Positions 10,117-17,409 of a DNA stretch of 64,000 nt are shown here, piece after piece (positions within the stretch are counted from its first letter, which is position 1; every line of letters starts with the position of its first letter). The notes beneath the pieces were generated by a model. It was not told where the DNA came from. It worked only from the letters and a program-made list of their open reading frames with translations, and did no database searches. Origin of the DNA: Streptomyces cinerochromogenes. GTDB taxonomy: Bacteria; Actinomycetota; Actinomycetes; Streptomycetales; Streptomycetaceae. The position numbers and the translations under genes were made by a program. The stretch is from contig NZ_BMRM01000023.1 of assembly GCF_014648635.1 (NCBI RefSeq), positions 62,001 through 126,000 on the forward strand, written 5' to 3'.

Positions 10117-10811
10117 CGCCCCGGTCGTACCGTCAGGTCGTTGACCTCGGCATCCTTGGGCAGGTCGAGGGCCATGAGGATGGTCGTGGCGACGGACTCG
10201 GGGTCGATCCACTTCGAGGCGTCGTACTCCTTGCCCTCCTGCTGGTGGACCTTGGCCTGCATGGGGCTGGCGGTGCGGCCGGGGTAGACCGAGGTGACGC
10301 GGACGCCGTGCGCGTGCTCCTCCTGGCGCAGGGAGTCGGCGAGGGCCTTGAGGCCGTGCTTGGAGGCGGCGTACGCGGACCAGCCGGCGTGGGCGCTCAG
10401 ACCGGCGCCGGAGTTGACGAAGATCACATGGCCGCGGGCGGCCCGCAGCTGCGGCAGGAAGTGCCGGGTCAGCTCGGCGGGCGCGATCAGGTTGACGGCG
10501 AGCTGGTGGCGCCAGGACTTCGGGGTCAGCTCGCCGACCTCGCCGAGGTCGACGACGCCGGCGACGTGCAGCAGGGAGTCCACCCGGTCCGGCAGCGTCT
10601 GGTGGGAGAACGCCCAGGAGAGCTTGTCCGGGTCCGCGAGGTCGCCGACCAGGGTCCGGGCGCCGGGGAACTCCGCCGCCAGCTCCTTCGCGCGGCCCGC
10701 GTCGCGCGCGTGCAGCACGAGTTCGTCCCCGCGCGCGTGCAGCCGGCGCGCCACGGCCGCGCCGATGCCGGACCCGGCCCCGGTGATCACATGAGTAGCC
10801 ATGCCCGCCAT
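10113..10811 (-). CDS. Short-chain dehydrogenase/reductase
   Basis: This classical SDR of about 230 aa uses NAD(P)(H) to oxidise or reduce a carbonyl/alcohol substrate that cannot be inferred here. The cofactor motif TGAGSGIG is at the N-terminus, followed by the acidic GDLADPDKL and the structural motif HVAGVVDLGEV. The catalytic site is YAASKHG with the serine in VNSGAG. Either of two closely spaced ATGs (10811 or 10802) could be the start; neither has a clear ribosome site. It follows the LOG-family gene by 7 bases and overlaps the next gene by GTGA. Confidence 0.9.
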   Translation of the reverse strand: MAGMATHVITGAGSGIGAAVARRLHARGDELVLHARDAGRAKELAAEFPGARTLVGDLADPDKLSWAFSHQTLPDRVDSLLHVAGVVDLGEVGELTPKSWRHQLAVNLIAPAELTRHFLPQLRAARGHVIFVNSGAGLSAHAGWSAYAASKHGLKALADSLRQEEHAHGVRVTSVYPGRTASPMQAKVHQQEGKEYDASKWIDPESVATTILMALDLPKDAEVNDLTVRPGR

Positions 10812-10818
10812 GCTCGCA

Positions 10819-11358
10819 TCAGTGCGCGGCGGTCTGCTCCTCCAGGTAGGCCAGCGCCTGAACCGGCTCGTCCGCGAAGAAGACCAGCTCGGCCAGCGGG
10901 CGGGGCAGGAAGCCCTCGCTCTCCATGCGGTGGAACTGCTGCTTCAGGCCGTCGTAGAAGCCGGCCGTGTTCAGCAGCACCACGGGCTTCTCGGTGCGGC
11001 CGTGCTTCTTCAGCTCCAGGATCTCGGTGGCCTCGTCCAGCGTGCCGGTGCCGCCCACCATGATCACCACGGCGTCGGCCTTCTCCAGCAGCAGCTTCTT
11101 GCGCTCGGCCAGGTCGGCCGCGATGACCATCTCGTCGGCGCCGGGCCGCGCCTTGTTCGCGAGGAACTCCACGGAGACGCCCAGCAGCCTGCCGCCCGCC
11201 TCCTGCACGCCGTCGGCCACCACCTTCATCAGACCGACGTCGGAGCCGCCCCAGACCAGCGTGTGACCGCCCTTGCCCATCAGTTCCGCGAACTCGCGCG
11301 CGGGGCGGGTGTAACGCTCGTCGAGGTCGGCGGCGGAGAGGAAGACGCAGATGTTCAT
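10819..11358 (-). CDS. LOG-family (TIGR00730) Rossmann-fold protein
   Basis: This 179-aa protein belongs to the family of LOG, which hydrolyses nucleoside 5'-monophosphates at the N-glycosidic bond (cytokinin-activating phosphoribohydrolase in plants and some actinobacteria). The nucleotide-binding motifs are GGSDVGLM near residue 40 and GGTGTLDEATEI near residue 100. The canonical P of PGGxGTxxE is replaced by V (IMVGGTGT). The physiological substrate in Streptomyces is uncertain. The start is the ATG at 11358. It is the first gene of an apparent operon running through an SDR, an unknown protein and a MetE-like protein to ligA. Confidence 0.82.
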   Translation of the reverse strand: MNICVFLSAADLDERYTRPAREFAELMGKGGHTLVWGGSDVGLMKVVADGVQEAGGRLLGVSVEFLANKARPGADEMVIAADLAERKKLLLEKADAVVIMVGGTGTLDEATEILELKKHGRTEKPVVLLNTAGFYDGLKQQFHRMESEGFLPRPLAELVFFADEPVQALAYLEEQTAAH

Positions 11359-11368
11359 GGCTTCTACC

Positions 11369-11408
11369 GTACGGTGCCCGGTCGGGGCGGAAAGTACGGT
11401 GCCCGGTC
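11369..11408. repeat. 15-bp direct repeat in a divergent promoter region
   Basis: GTACGGTGCCCGGTC occurs at 11369-11383 and 11394-11408, 25 bases apart, each followed by a G-rich segment with GGGCGG. It lies between the divergent starts at 11358 (minus) and 11450 (plus). It may be an operator pair or a chance duplication. Confidence 0.35.
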
Positions 11409-11449
11409 CGGGCGGGAAGAAGAACGGCCCGTCCGGACGCTGAACGGGT

Positions 11450-11773
11450 ATGACCCAAGGACACACGATCACCATCGAGAAGAGCGGGCGGCACGTGCGC
11501 GTGGAGCGCGACGGCCGGGTGCTCGCCGAGTCGGACCGCGCCCTGGAGCTGCACGAGACGGGCTGTCCGGTGCGGTACTACCTCCCCGCCGAGGACGTAC
11601 GCCTCGATCTGCTGACCCCCTCCGACACGCACACCGTCTGCCCCTTCAAGGGGACGGCGTCCTACTGGTCGCTGCCGGACGCGCCCGACCTCGTCTGGGC
11701 GTACCCGGACCCCAAGCCGGAGGTGGCGGAGATCAAGGACCACTACTGCTTCTACGACACCGACGTGTCCTGA
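11450..11773 (+). CDS. DUF427-domain protein
   Basis: This 107-aa protein has the DUF427 fold, a small beta-rich domain whose biochemical role is not established. Recognisable features are the opening HTITIEKSGRHVRVERDGRV, the DxHTVCPFKGTASYW core around residues 60-75, and the ending KDHYCFYDTDVS. It starts at the ATG at 11450. It is divergent from the LOG-family operon and is followed 37 bases later by an alpha/beta hydrolase on the same strand, so the two may be co-transcribed. Confidence 0.85.
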   Translation: MTQGHTITIEKSGRHVRVERDGRVLAESDRALELHETGCPVRYYLPAEDVRLDLLTPSDTHTVCPFKGTASYWSLPDAPDLVWAYPDPKPEVAEIKDHYCFYDTDVS

Positions 11774-11810
11774 CCGGTCGGTCCCCCGTCGTACGGCAGT
11801 CTGCACGGCC

Positions 11811-12593
11811 ATGGACAAGAAGACGACTTCCCGCGACGGCACCTCCCTCGCGTACCACGTGACCGGCCAGGGGCCCACGGTGATCCTGGTGAGCGGCGCG
11901 ATGTCCACCGGCGGCACCATGATGCCCCTGGCGCAGCGCCTCTCGGACAGCTGCACGGCCGTCGTCTACGACCGCCGGGGCCGCGGCGAGAGCGGCGACA
12001 CGCCACCGTACGAGGTCGACCGTGAGGTGGAGGACCTGGCCGCCCTGCTCGACGCGGTGGGCGGCGACGCGGCGCTGTTCGGGGTCTCCTCCGGCGGCGC
12101 CCTGGTCCTGCACGCGGCGGCGAGCGGGCTGCCGGTGGCCCGGGCGGCGGTGTACGAGGTGCCGTACGCCGACCACCTGGCGGACGGTGCCGCGCGGGAG
12201 GCCGTCTACAAGGAGCAGCTGGGCAAGGCGCTCGCCGAGGACCGGCGCGGGGACGCGGTGGAGCTGTTCCTGCGCCTGACGGGCCTCGCCGAGGAGATGA
12301 TCCGGCGCGCCCGCCAGTCGCCGATGTGGGCCGGCATGGAGGCCCTCGCCCCCAGCCTCGCCCACGACGACGCCGTCATGGGCGACGGCCTGCTCCCCCG
12401 GGACCGGCTCGCCGCCGTCCGGGTCCCGGTGCTCGCGGTCACGGGCGGCGCGAGCCCGGAGTGGATGCACCGGGCGGGCCAGGCGGTCGCCGAGGCCGTG
12501 CCGCGGGGCACCTACCGCGTCCTGCCGGGCCAGACGCACGCGGTCGAGCCGGAGGTGCTGGGGCCGGTGCTGGCGGAGTTCCTCGCGGGCTAG
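11811..12593 (+). CDS. Alpha/beta hydrolase
   Basis: This 260-aa soluble hydrolase has the alpha/beta fold. The nucleophile elbow is GVSSGG with Ser93. The preceding strand carries YDRRGRGESGD, typical of the cap-bearing esterase/haloperoxidase-like group. The catalytic histidine is probably in GQTHAVEP near the C-terminus, and an acid lies in the region after LAVTGGASPEW. No signal peptide is visible. The substrate is unknown. The ATG at 11811 lies 37 bases after the DUF427 gene. It is convergent with mnmA, with a short tandem repeat between the two genes. Confidence 0.9.
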   Translation: MDKKTTSRDGTSLAYHVTGQGPTVILVSGAMSTGGTMMPLAQRLSDSCTAVVYDRRGRGESGDTPPYEVDREVEDLAALLDAVGGDAALFGVSSGGALVLHAAASGLPVARAAVYEVPYADHLADGAAREAVYKEQLGKALAEDRRGDAVELFLRLTGLAEEMIRRARQSPMWAGMEALAPSLAHDDAVMGDGLLPRDRLAAVRVPVLAVTGGASPEWMHRAGQAVAEAVPRGTYRVLPGQTHAVEPEVLGPVLAEFLAG

Positions 12594-12614
12594 GGGGTGG
12601 ACACCTCGCCGGGC

Positions 12615-12688
12615 GGGCGGCCCCGGACGGCTCAGACCGCCGCCGTCGCGCGGGCGGCCCCGGACGGCTCAGACCGCCGCCGTCGCGC
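12615..12688. repeat. Exact 37-bp tandem duplication at the mnmA 3' end
   Basis: The unit at 12615-12651 (beginning GGGCGGCCCCGGACGGCTCA) is repeated exactly at 12652-12688. The second copy contains the last six mnmA codons and its stop; the first lies beyond the stop. Because 37 is not a multiple of three and the duplicate lies after the stop, MnmA is unaffected. Confidence 0.85.
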
Positions 12689-13796
12689 GCGTGGTGGACG
12701 CGATCGTCGCCGAACCCACCACGCGCGTGCCGTCGTACAGCACGATCGCCTGGCCGGGGGCGACGCCGCGGACCGGTTCGGTGAAGGTCACCCGCAGCTC
12801 GCCGTCGACCGGCTCGGCGGTCACCTCGGTCTCGCCGCCGTGGGCGCGCAGCTGGGCGGTGTAGGTGCCGGGGCCGGTGGGGGCGGTGCCGCACCAGCGG
12901 GGCTTGATCGCGGTGAGGGCGGTGACGTCCAGGGCGGCGGCGGGGCCGACGGTGACCGTGTTGGTGACCGGGGAGATGTCGAGCACGTAGCGCGGCTTGC
13001 CGTCGGGGGCCGGGGTGCCGATCCGCAGGCCCTTGCGCTGGCCGATGGTGAAGCCGTACGCGCCCTCGTGGGTGCCCAGCCGGGTGCCGGACTCGTCCAC
13101 GATGTCGCCCTCGGCCTTGCCGAGGCGCTTGGCCAGGAAGCCCTGGGTGTCGCCGTCGGCGATGAAGCAGATGTCGTGCGAGTCGGGCTTCTTGGCCACG
13201 GCCAGGCCCCGGCGCTCGGCCTCCGCGCGGATCTCCTCCTTGGTGGTGACCGTGTCGCCGAGCGGGAACATCGCGTGCGCGAGCTGCTTCTCGTCCAGCA
13301 CGCCCAGGACGTACGACTGGTCCTTCGCCATGTCGGAGGCGCGGTGCAGTTCGCGGGAGCCGTCCGCGTTCACGATCACCTTGGCGTAGTGCCCGGTGCA
13401 GACGGCGTCGAAGCCGAGGGCCAGCGCCTTGTCCAGCAGCGCGGCGAACTTGATCTTCTCGTTGCAGCGCAGGCACGGGTTCGGGGTGCGGCCGGCCTCG
13501 TACTCGGCGATGAAGTCCTCGACCACGTCCTCGCGGAAGCGGTCGGCGAGGTCCCAGACGTAGAACGGGATGCCGATGACGTCGGCGGCGCGACGGGCGT
13601 CGCGCGAGTCCTCGATCGTGCAACAGCCCCGCGCGCCGGTTCGGAAGGACTGCGGGTTCGCTGAGAGCGCGAGGTGGACGCCGGTGACGTCGTGGCCTGC
13701 TTCCGCGGCCCGCGCGGCGGCGACGGCGGAGTCGACCCCGCCGGACATGGCGGCGAGGACGCGGAGGGGGCGGGTGCGCTGCGGGGTGTCAGTCAT
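12669..13796 (-). CDS. mnmA: tRNA-specific 2-thiouridylase MnmA
   Basis: MnmA thiolates U34 in the anticodons of Lys, Glu and Gln tRNAs, using sulfur passed from a cysteine desulfurase. The 375-aa protein has the PP-loop ATP motif SGGVDS at residues 18-23. The two catalytic cysteines are present: Cys108 in PNPCLRCNEKIKF and Cys210 in SHDICF. The ATG at 13796 gives the normal family length. The cysteine desulfurase lies about 0.8 kb upstream on the same strand, separated by a divergent amidase gene, so the two sulfur-relay genes are neighbours but not a simple operon. Confidence 0.96.
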   Translation of the reverse strand: MTDTPQRTRPLRVLAAMSGGVDSAVAAARAAEAGHDVTGVHLALSANPQSFRTGARGCCTIEDSRDARRAADVIGIPFYVWDLADRFREDVVEDFIAEYEAGRTPNPCLRCNEKIKFAALLDKALALGFDAVCTGHYAKVIVNADGSRELHRASDMAKDQSYVLGVLDEKQLAHAMFPLGDTVTTKEEIRAEAERRGLAVAKKPDSHDICFIADGDTQGFLAKRLGKAEGDIVDESGTRLGTHEGAYGFTIGQRKGLRIGTPAPDGKPRYVLDISPVTNTVTVGPAAALDVTALTAIKPRWCGTAPTGPGTYTAQLRAHGGETEVTAEPVDGELRVTFTEPVRGVAPGQAIVLYDGTRVVGSATIASTTRATAAV

Positions 13797-13856
13797 AACC
13801 CTTCCAGAGTACGGGGGCGCGGGAACCCGGACGGCCGGATATCCGTTGACGATCAC

Positions 13857-14549
13857 ATGGGGGCGACGACTGGGGCGACCACGGGGTCGCCGGCGGGCGA
13901 CGGGGACCGGCGGCTGGGGCGGCGGGCCCTGCTGGCGGGCGGCCTCGCGGCGGCCGTGGGCACGGCGGTGCTGGCCCGGGAGGAGCTGTCCCGGCTGTGG
14001 TGGCGGCTGCCCGGGGTGGACAGGCCGCGGGTGGCGGGCGCGGTGGACTTCCGGGGTGCGCGCTGGGTGGCGGCCTCGGCGGCGAACTACCGCCGGGCGG
14101 ACCGGCCGTCCGACTACCGGGTGGACCGGGTGGTCGTTCATGTCACCCAGGGTGGCTACGCGTCGGCGGTGAAGGTGTTCCAGGACCCCGCGCACGGCGC
14201 CGCGGCGCACTACATCGTGCGCAAGGACGGGCGGATCACCCAGCTGATCCGCGAGCTGGACGTCGCCTTCCACGCGGGCAACCGCGAGTACAACGAACGC
14301 AGCGTCGGCATCGAGCACGAGGGTTTCGTGGAGGACGCCGCGTCGTTCACGGACGCGATGTACGCGGCCTCCGCCCGGCTGACGGCGGCGATATGCGGGC
14401 GGTACGGGATACCCGTGGACCGGGAGCACATCATCGGGCACGTGGAGGTGCCGGGCACGGACCACACGGACCCGGGGCGGTTCTGGGACTGGGACCGGTA
14501 CATACGCCTGGTCCGCGCCGAACGGGCCAGAGCCTCCGCTGCGGGGTGA
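13857..14549 (+). CDS. Tat-exported N-acetylmuramoyl-L-alanine amidase (amidase_2 family)
   Basis: The enzyme cleaves the bond between N-acetylmuramic acid and L-alanine in peptidoglycan. At 230 aa it has an N-terminal twin-arginine signal (RRLGRRALLAGG then a hydrophobic AAAVGTAVLA, residues 19-43). The zinc-dependent amidase domain follows: VVVHVTQGGYASAVKVFQ, AAHYIVRKDGRITQLI, AFHAGN, and the C-terminal IIGHVEVPGTDHTDPG with the catalytic histidine. One canonical first zinc ligand (HxT in VVHVT) is present. The ATG at 13857 lies 60 bases from the divergent mnmA start. It is probably a cell-wall remodelling or spore/septum enzyme rather than a phage endolysin, since no phage genes are nearby. 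Confidence 0.9.
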   Translation: MGATTGATTGSPAGDGDRRLGRRALLAGGLAAAVGTAVLAREELSRLWWRLPGVDRPRVAGAVDFRGARWVAASAANYRRADRPSDYRVDRVVVHVTQGGYASAVKVFQDPAHGAAAHYIVRKDGRITQLIRELDVAFHAGNREYNERSVGIEHEGFVEDAASFTDAMYAASARLTAAICGRYGIPVDREHIIGHVEVPGTDHTDPGRFWDWDRYIRLVRAERARASAAG

Positions 14550-14602
14550 GCACCGCGGCCGGGTGAACGCCCGGGGCCGGGTGGGCGCCGGTGAGCGGGT
14601 GG

Positions 14603-15772
14603 CTAGGTGAGGCCCGCCGCCCGGGCGCGTTCGACCGCCGGGCCGATCGCCTTCGCCACGGCCTCGACGTCGTCCTCGGTGGAGGTGTGGCCCAGGGAGA
14701 AGCGCAGGGTGCCCCGGGCCAGCTCGGGGTCGGCGCCGGTGGCGAGGAGGACGTGGCTGGGCTGGGCGACGCCCGCGGTGCAGGCGGAGCCGGTGGAGCA
14801 CTCGATGCCCTGGGCGTCCAGCAGGAGCAGCAGGGAGTCGCCCTCGCAGCCGGGGAAGGTGAAGTGCGCGTTGGCCGGGAGCCGGCCCTCGGGTGCCGGG
14901 TCGCCGCCGAGCAGCGCGTCCGGTACGGCCGTACGGACGGCGTCGACCAGCTGGTCGCGCAGGGCGCCGATCTCCCGCGCGAACCACTCGCGGTGCTCGG
15001 CGGCGAGCCGGCCGGCGACGGCGAAGGAGGCGATGGCCGGGACGTCGAGCGTGCCGGAGCGTACGTGCCGCTCCTGGCCGCCGCCGTGCAGGACGGGTAC
15101 GGGGGTGTACTCACGGCCGAGGAGCAGGGCGCCGATGCCGTACGGACCGCCGATCTTGTGGCCGGAGACGGTCATGGCGGCGAGGCCCGAGGCCTCGAAG
15201 TGGACCGGGACCTGACCGAAGGCCTGGACCGCGTCGGCGTGCAGCGGGACACCGAACTCGGCGGCGACGTCGGCGAGTTCGCGGACCGGCATGACCGTGC
15301 CGATCTCGTTGTTGGCCCACATCACGGTGGCCAGGGCGACGTCGTCGGGGTTGCGGGCGATGGCCTCGCGCAGCGCGTCGGGGTGGACGCGGCCGTAGGA
15401 GTCGACGGGGAGGTACTCCACGGTGGCGCCCTCCTGCTCGCCGAGCCAGTGCACGGCGTCCAGGACGGCGTGGTGCTCGACGGGGCTGGCGAGGACGCGG
15501 GTGCGGGCCGGGTCGGCGGAGCGGCGGGACCAGTACAGGCCCTTGACGGCCAGGTTGTCGGCCTCGGTGCCGCCCGAGGTGAAGACGACCTCGCTGGGGC
15601 GGGCGCCGAGCGCTTCGGCGAGGGTCTCGCGGGCTTCCTCGACCGTACGGCGGGCCTGGCGGCCGGACGCGTGGAGGGAGGAGGCGTTGCCCGTGATGCT
15701 CAACTGGGCGGTGAATGCCTCTGCCGCCTCCGGGAGCATCGGGGTGGTCGCGGCGTGGTCGAGGTAAGCCAT
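14603..15772 (-). CDS. iscS: Cysteine desulfurase (IscS/NifS-like)
   Basis: This PLP enzyme converts cysteine to alanine and carries the released sulfur as a persulfide. The protein is 389 aa. The PLP lysine is Lys206 in VSGHKIGGPYG, the PLP-binding ADAVQAFGQ and HHAVLDAV are present, and the catalytic loop reads CSTGSACTAG with Cys331. It starts MAYLDHAATTP, the standard N-terminus, at the ATG at 15772. Proximity to mnmA suggests that tRNA thiolation is at least one destination for its sulfur. Iron-sulfur cluster assembly is the other common use. Confidence 0.94.
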   Translation of the reverse strand: MAYLDHAATTPMLPEAAEAFTAQLSITGNASSLHASGRQARRTVEEARETLAEALGARPSEVVFTSGGTEADNLAVKGLYWSRRSADPARTRVLASPVEHHAVLDAVHWLGEQEGATVEYLPVDSYGRVHPDALREAIARNPDDVALATVMWANNEIGTVMPVRELADVAAEFGVPLHADAVQAFGQVPVHFEASGLAAMTVSGHKIGGPYGIGALLLGREYTPVPVLHGGGQERHVRSGTLDVPAIASFAVAGRLAAEHREWFAREIGALRDQLVDAVRTAVPDALLGGDPAPEGRLPANAHFTFPGCEGDSLLLLLDAQGIECSTGSACTAGVAQPSHVLLATGADPELARGTLRFSLGHTSTEDDVEAVAKAIGPAVERARAAGLT

Positions 15773-16055
15773 GGTGACGCCGATTCTACGGCGCCGGATC
15801 CCTGTGGTCGGCGGCGGCCGGGATCGGGTGCGGGCGGGTCTTCGGGCGCCCTGGGCCGACTGCACCCGGGCTGGGTGGCGAGGCACCCGGCACTGCCTGC
15901 CGTGTCCACCTGTTCCGCGATGCGCAATGACTGCCCACGGCGGTACGGCGGTCGCGGCGGTGCGGCCCGGCCACCTGCGGGAGGGCGGCGGTCTTCGCCC
16001 GGTCGCCCGCGGCGGGTCGCGCGGTTGCCCCGTCGTCCTCGGGGCCCGTCGCCGG

Positions 16056-16334
16056 TCACAGGCTCCAGGAGACCGTGCCCGAGATCTGCATGGCCGCGAT
16101 GAGGACCGCCAGGTCGGCGACGCCGAGGGCGAGGCCCAGGTAGGCGCGGCCGCGGCGGGTGGTGCCGCGCCAGAGGGAGACCGCGGCGAGGACGATGGCG
16201 ACCGGGCCGAGGAAGAGGTTGAGGACGAGCAGGCCGAGGAGGCCGAGGATGAAGGACGCGACGGCCATGCCGTCGGCGTCGCGGGTGCGCGGGCGGGTGT
16301 CGGTGCGGCCGTCGGCCGGTGCGGTGAGTTGCAT
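16056..16334 (-). CDS. DUF4190-type small membrane protein
   Basis: This 92-aa protein has a charged N-terminus of about 22 residues and two membrane segments: GMAVASFILGLLGLLVLNLFL and the region around LGLALGVADLAVLIAAM, separated by SLWRGTTRRGR. This matches the DUF4190 pattern common in actinobacteria. Function is unknown. It lies about 52 bases after a 55-aa membrane protein in the same direction. Both are divergent from a TetR regulator and probably share its operators. Confidence 0.75.
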   Translation of the reverse strand: MQLTAPADGRTDTRPRTRDADGMAVASFILGLLGLLVLNLFLGPVAIVLAAVSLWRGTTRRGRAYLGLALGVADLAVLIAAMQISGTVSWSL

Positions 16335-16386
16335 GGTGCTCAGCTCCTTGGGTCCGTGGTCCCTGGGTCTCGGGTCCTGCCCGCGG

Positions 16387-16554
16387 TCAGTTCGTCGAGG
16401 TGCGGCGGCGACGCCCGTGGCGTTCGCGGATCGCGAAGACGCCGAGCCAGACGGCGATGACGGCGGCCAGGACGGCGGTGACGGTCAGCGGTGCGTGGGC
16501 GACGGTGCCCAGCACGACTCCGAGCAGCATGAGCGCGGCGACGAGGAACAGCAT
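16387..16554 (-). CDS. Small membrane protein, 55 aa
   Basis: Reading from the ATG at 16554 gives MLFLVAALMLLGVVLGTVAH, then a second hydrophobic stretch TAVLAAVIAVWLGVFAI, and a basic tail RERHGRRRRTSTN ending at 16387. It is a hairpin-like two-segment membrane protein with a cytoplasmic Arg-rich tail. A GGAGGGGGGATCC segment lies upstream as a ribosome site. The reading frame uses the expected GC-rich third positions. It is first in the operon divergent from the TetR gene. Function is unknown. Confidence 0.7.
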   Translation of the reverse strand: MLFLVAALMLLGVVLGTVAHAPLTVTAVLAAVIAVWLGVFAIRERHGRRRRTSTN

Positions 16555-16608
16555 GGGATCGGATCCCCCCTCCTTGGTGCCTCGTGTTTCAGCCGGTGTG
16601 AAGTTTCG

Positions 16609-16694
16609 GTGAACAGTTGTAGTAACAGTTGTTCACTGACTTCGAGTCTAGCGCTCCCGGTGGCTTTAAAATTCCAGAGAACAGTTGTTAACTG
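16609..16694. promoter_or_regulatory. Operators for the TetR regulator (AACAGTTGTT boxes)
   Basis: The divergent region contains three copies of an AACAGTTGT box. One dyad, 16609-16636, has arms GTGAACA and TGTTCAC. A second, 16682-16694, is the palindrome CAGTTGTTAACTG, ending 6 bases before the tetR start codon at 16701. The position over both promoters fits autoregulation and control of the divergent membrane-protein genes. Confidence 0.7.
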
Positions 16695-16700
16695 GATGAC

Positions 16701-17327
16701 ATGAGTCACACCCTCGGCATCCGGCAGGCCCAGAAGCAGAAGACCCGGCAGGCGTTCCTCGACGCGGCCCTCGCCCTGCTCGAGGAGCAGAGCCTGAGCA
16801 GTCTCGGCCTGCGTGAGGTCACCCGGGCCGTCGGGGTCGCCCCGACCGCCTTCTACCGGCACTTCCGCTCGACCGCCGACCTCGGTGTGGCCCTGGTCGA
16901 CGAGGCGCTGGGCAGCCTGCATCCGATGGTGCGGACGACGGTGTCCACCACGGGCGACAGCGAGGAACGCATCACGCGTGCCATCGAGTTGATCGCCCGT
17001 CATGTAGACGCGTACCCCGCACATGTCCGTTTTATCGCCCGGGAACGGCACGGCGGGGTCCAGCCGGTACGCGAGGCCATCCGGGCGCAGCTGGCCCGGT
17101 TCGCCGAGGAGGTGAAGACCGAGCTGGCCAAGGACCCCGAGGCGGCCGGCTGGAGCGACGACGACCTGCTGATGCTCGCGCACCTCTACGTCGACCAGAT
17201 GCTCGTCACCGCCTCCCTGTTCCTGGAGGCACTGGAGGCCCCGGAGGAGGAGCGGGAGCGGGTGACGCAGCTCGCCACCCGCCAGCTGCGGCTCATCAGC
17301 ATCGGCCGCAGCCACTGGCTCGACTGA
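16701..17327 (+). CDS. TetR-family regulator, FabR-like
   Basis: This 208-aa one-component repressor has an N-terminal helix-turn-helix (residues about 12-60: KTRQAFLDAALALLEEQS, LREVTRAVGVAPTAFYRHF) and an all-helical C-terminal ligand domain. The N-terminal 65 residues closely resemble E. coli FabR, which controls unsaturated fatty acid synthesis, including AQKQKTR, LREV and APTAFYRHFRS followed by DLG. The ligand here may therefore be an acyl-CoA or acyl-ACP; this is inference. The start is the ATG at 16701. Three AACAGTTGT boxes immediately upstream suggest autoregulation and control of the two small membrane-protein genes on the other strand. Confidence 0.88.
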   Translation: MSHTLGIRQAQKQKTRQAFLDAALALLEEQSLSSLGLREVTRAVGVAPTAFYRHFRSTADLGVALVDEALGSLHPMVRTTVSTTGDSEERITRAIELIARHVDAYPAHVRFIARERHGGVQPVREAIRAQLARFAEEVKTELAKDPEAAGWSDDDLLMLAHLYVDQMLVTASLFLEALEAPEEERERVTQLATRQLRLISIGRSHWLD

Positions 17328-17409
17328 GCCGCCTCCCGGCCCTGCCGGGCTCCCGCCGGAGCGCCGCAGCCACCGCCCACCGCTGCCGGAGGAGCAGGAG
17401 GAGGACGAG

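Noticed and set aside
13674..13856. Extension of the amidase N-terminus into mnmA
   Set aside because: It would be antisense to the mnmA PP-loop and would put about 60 residues ahead of the twin-arginine signal.
13857..14549. Prophage lysis module (amidase here, GH25 at 40017)
   Set aside because: No holin, tail, integrase or attachment sequences are present around either gene; the amidase has a chromosomal Tat signal.
15773..16055. Possible gene between the cysteine desulfurase and the DUF4190 gene
   Set aside because: Frames here are Arg/Pro-rich without hydrophobic cores, known motifs or a ribosome site.
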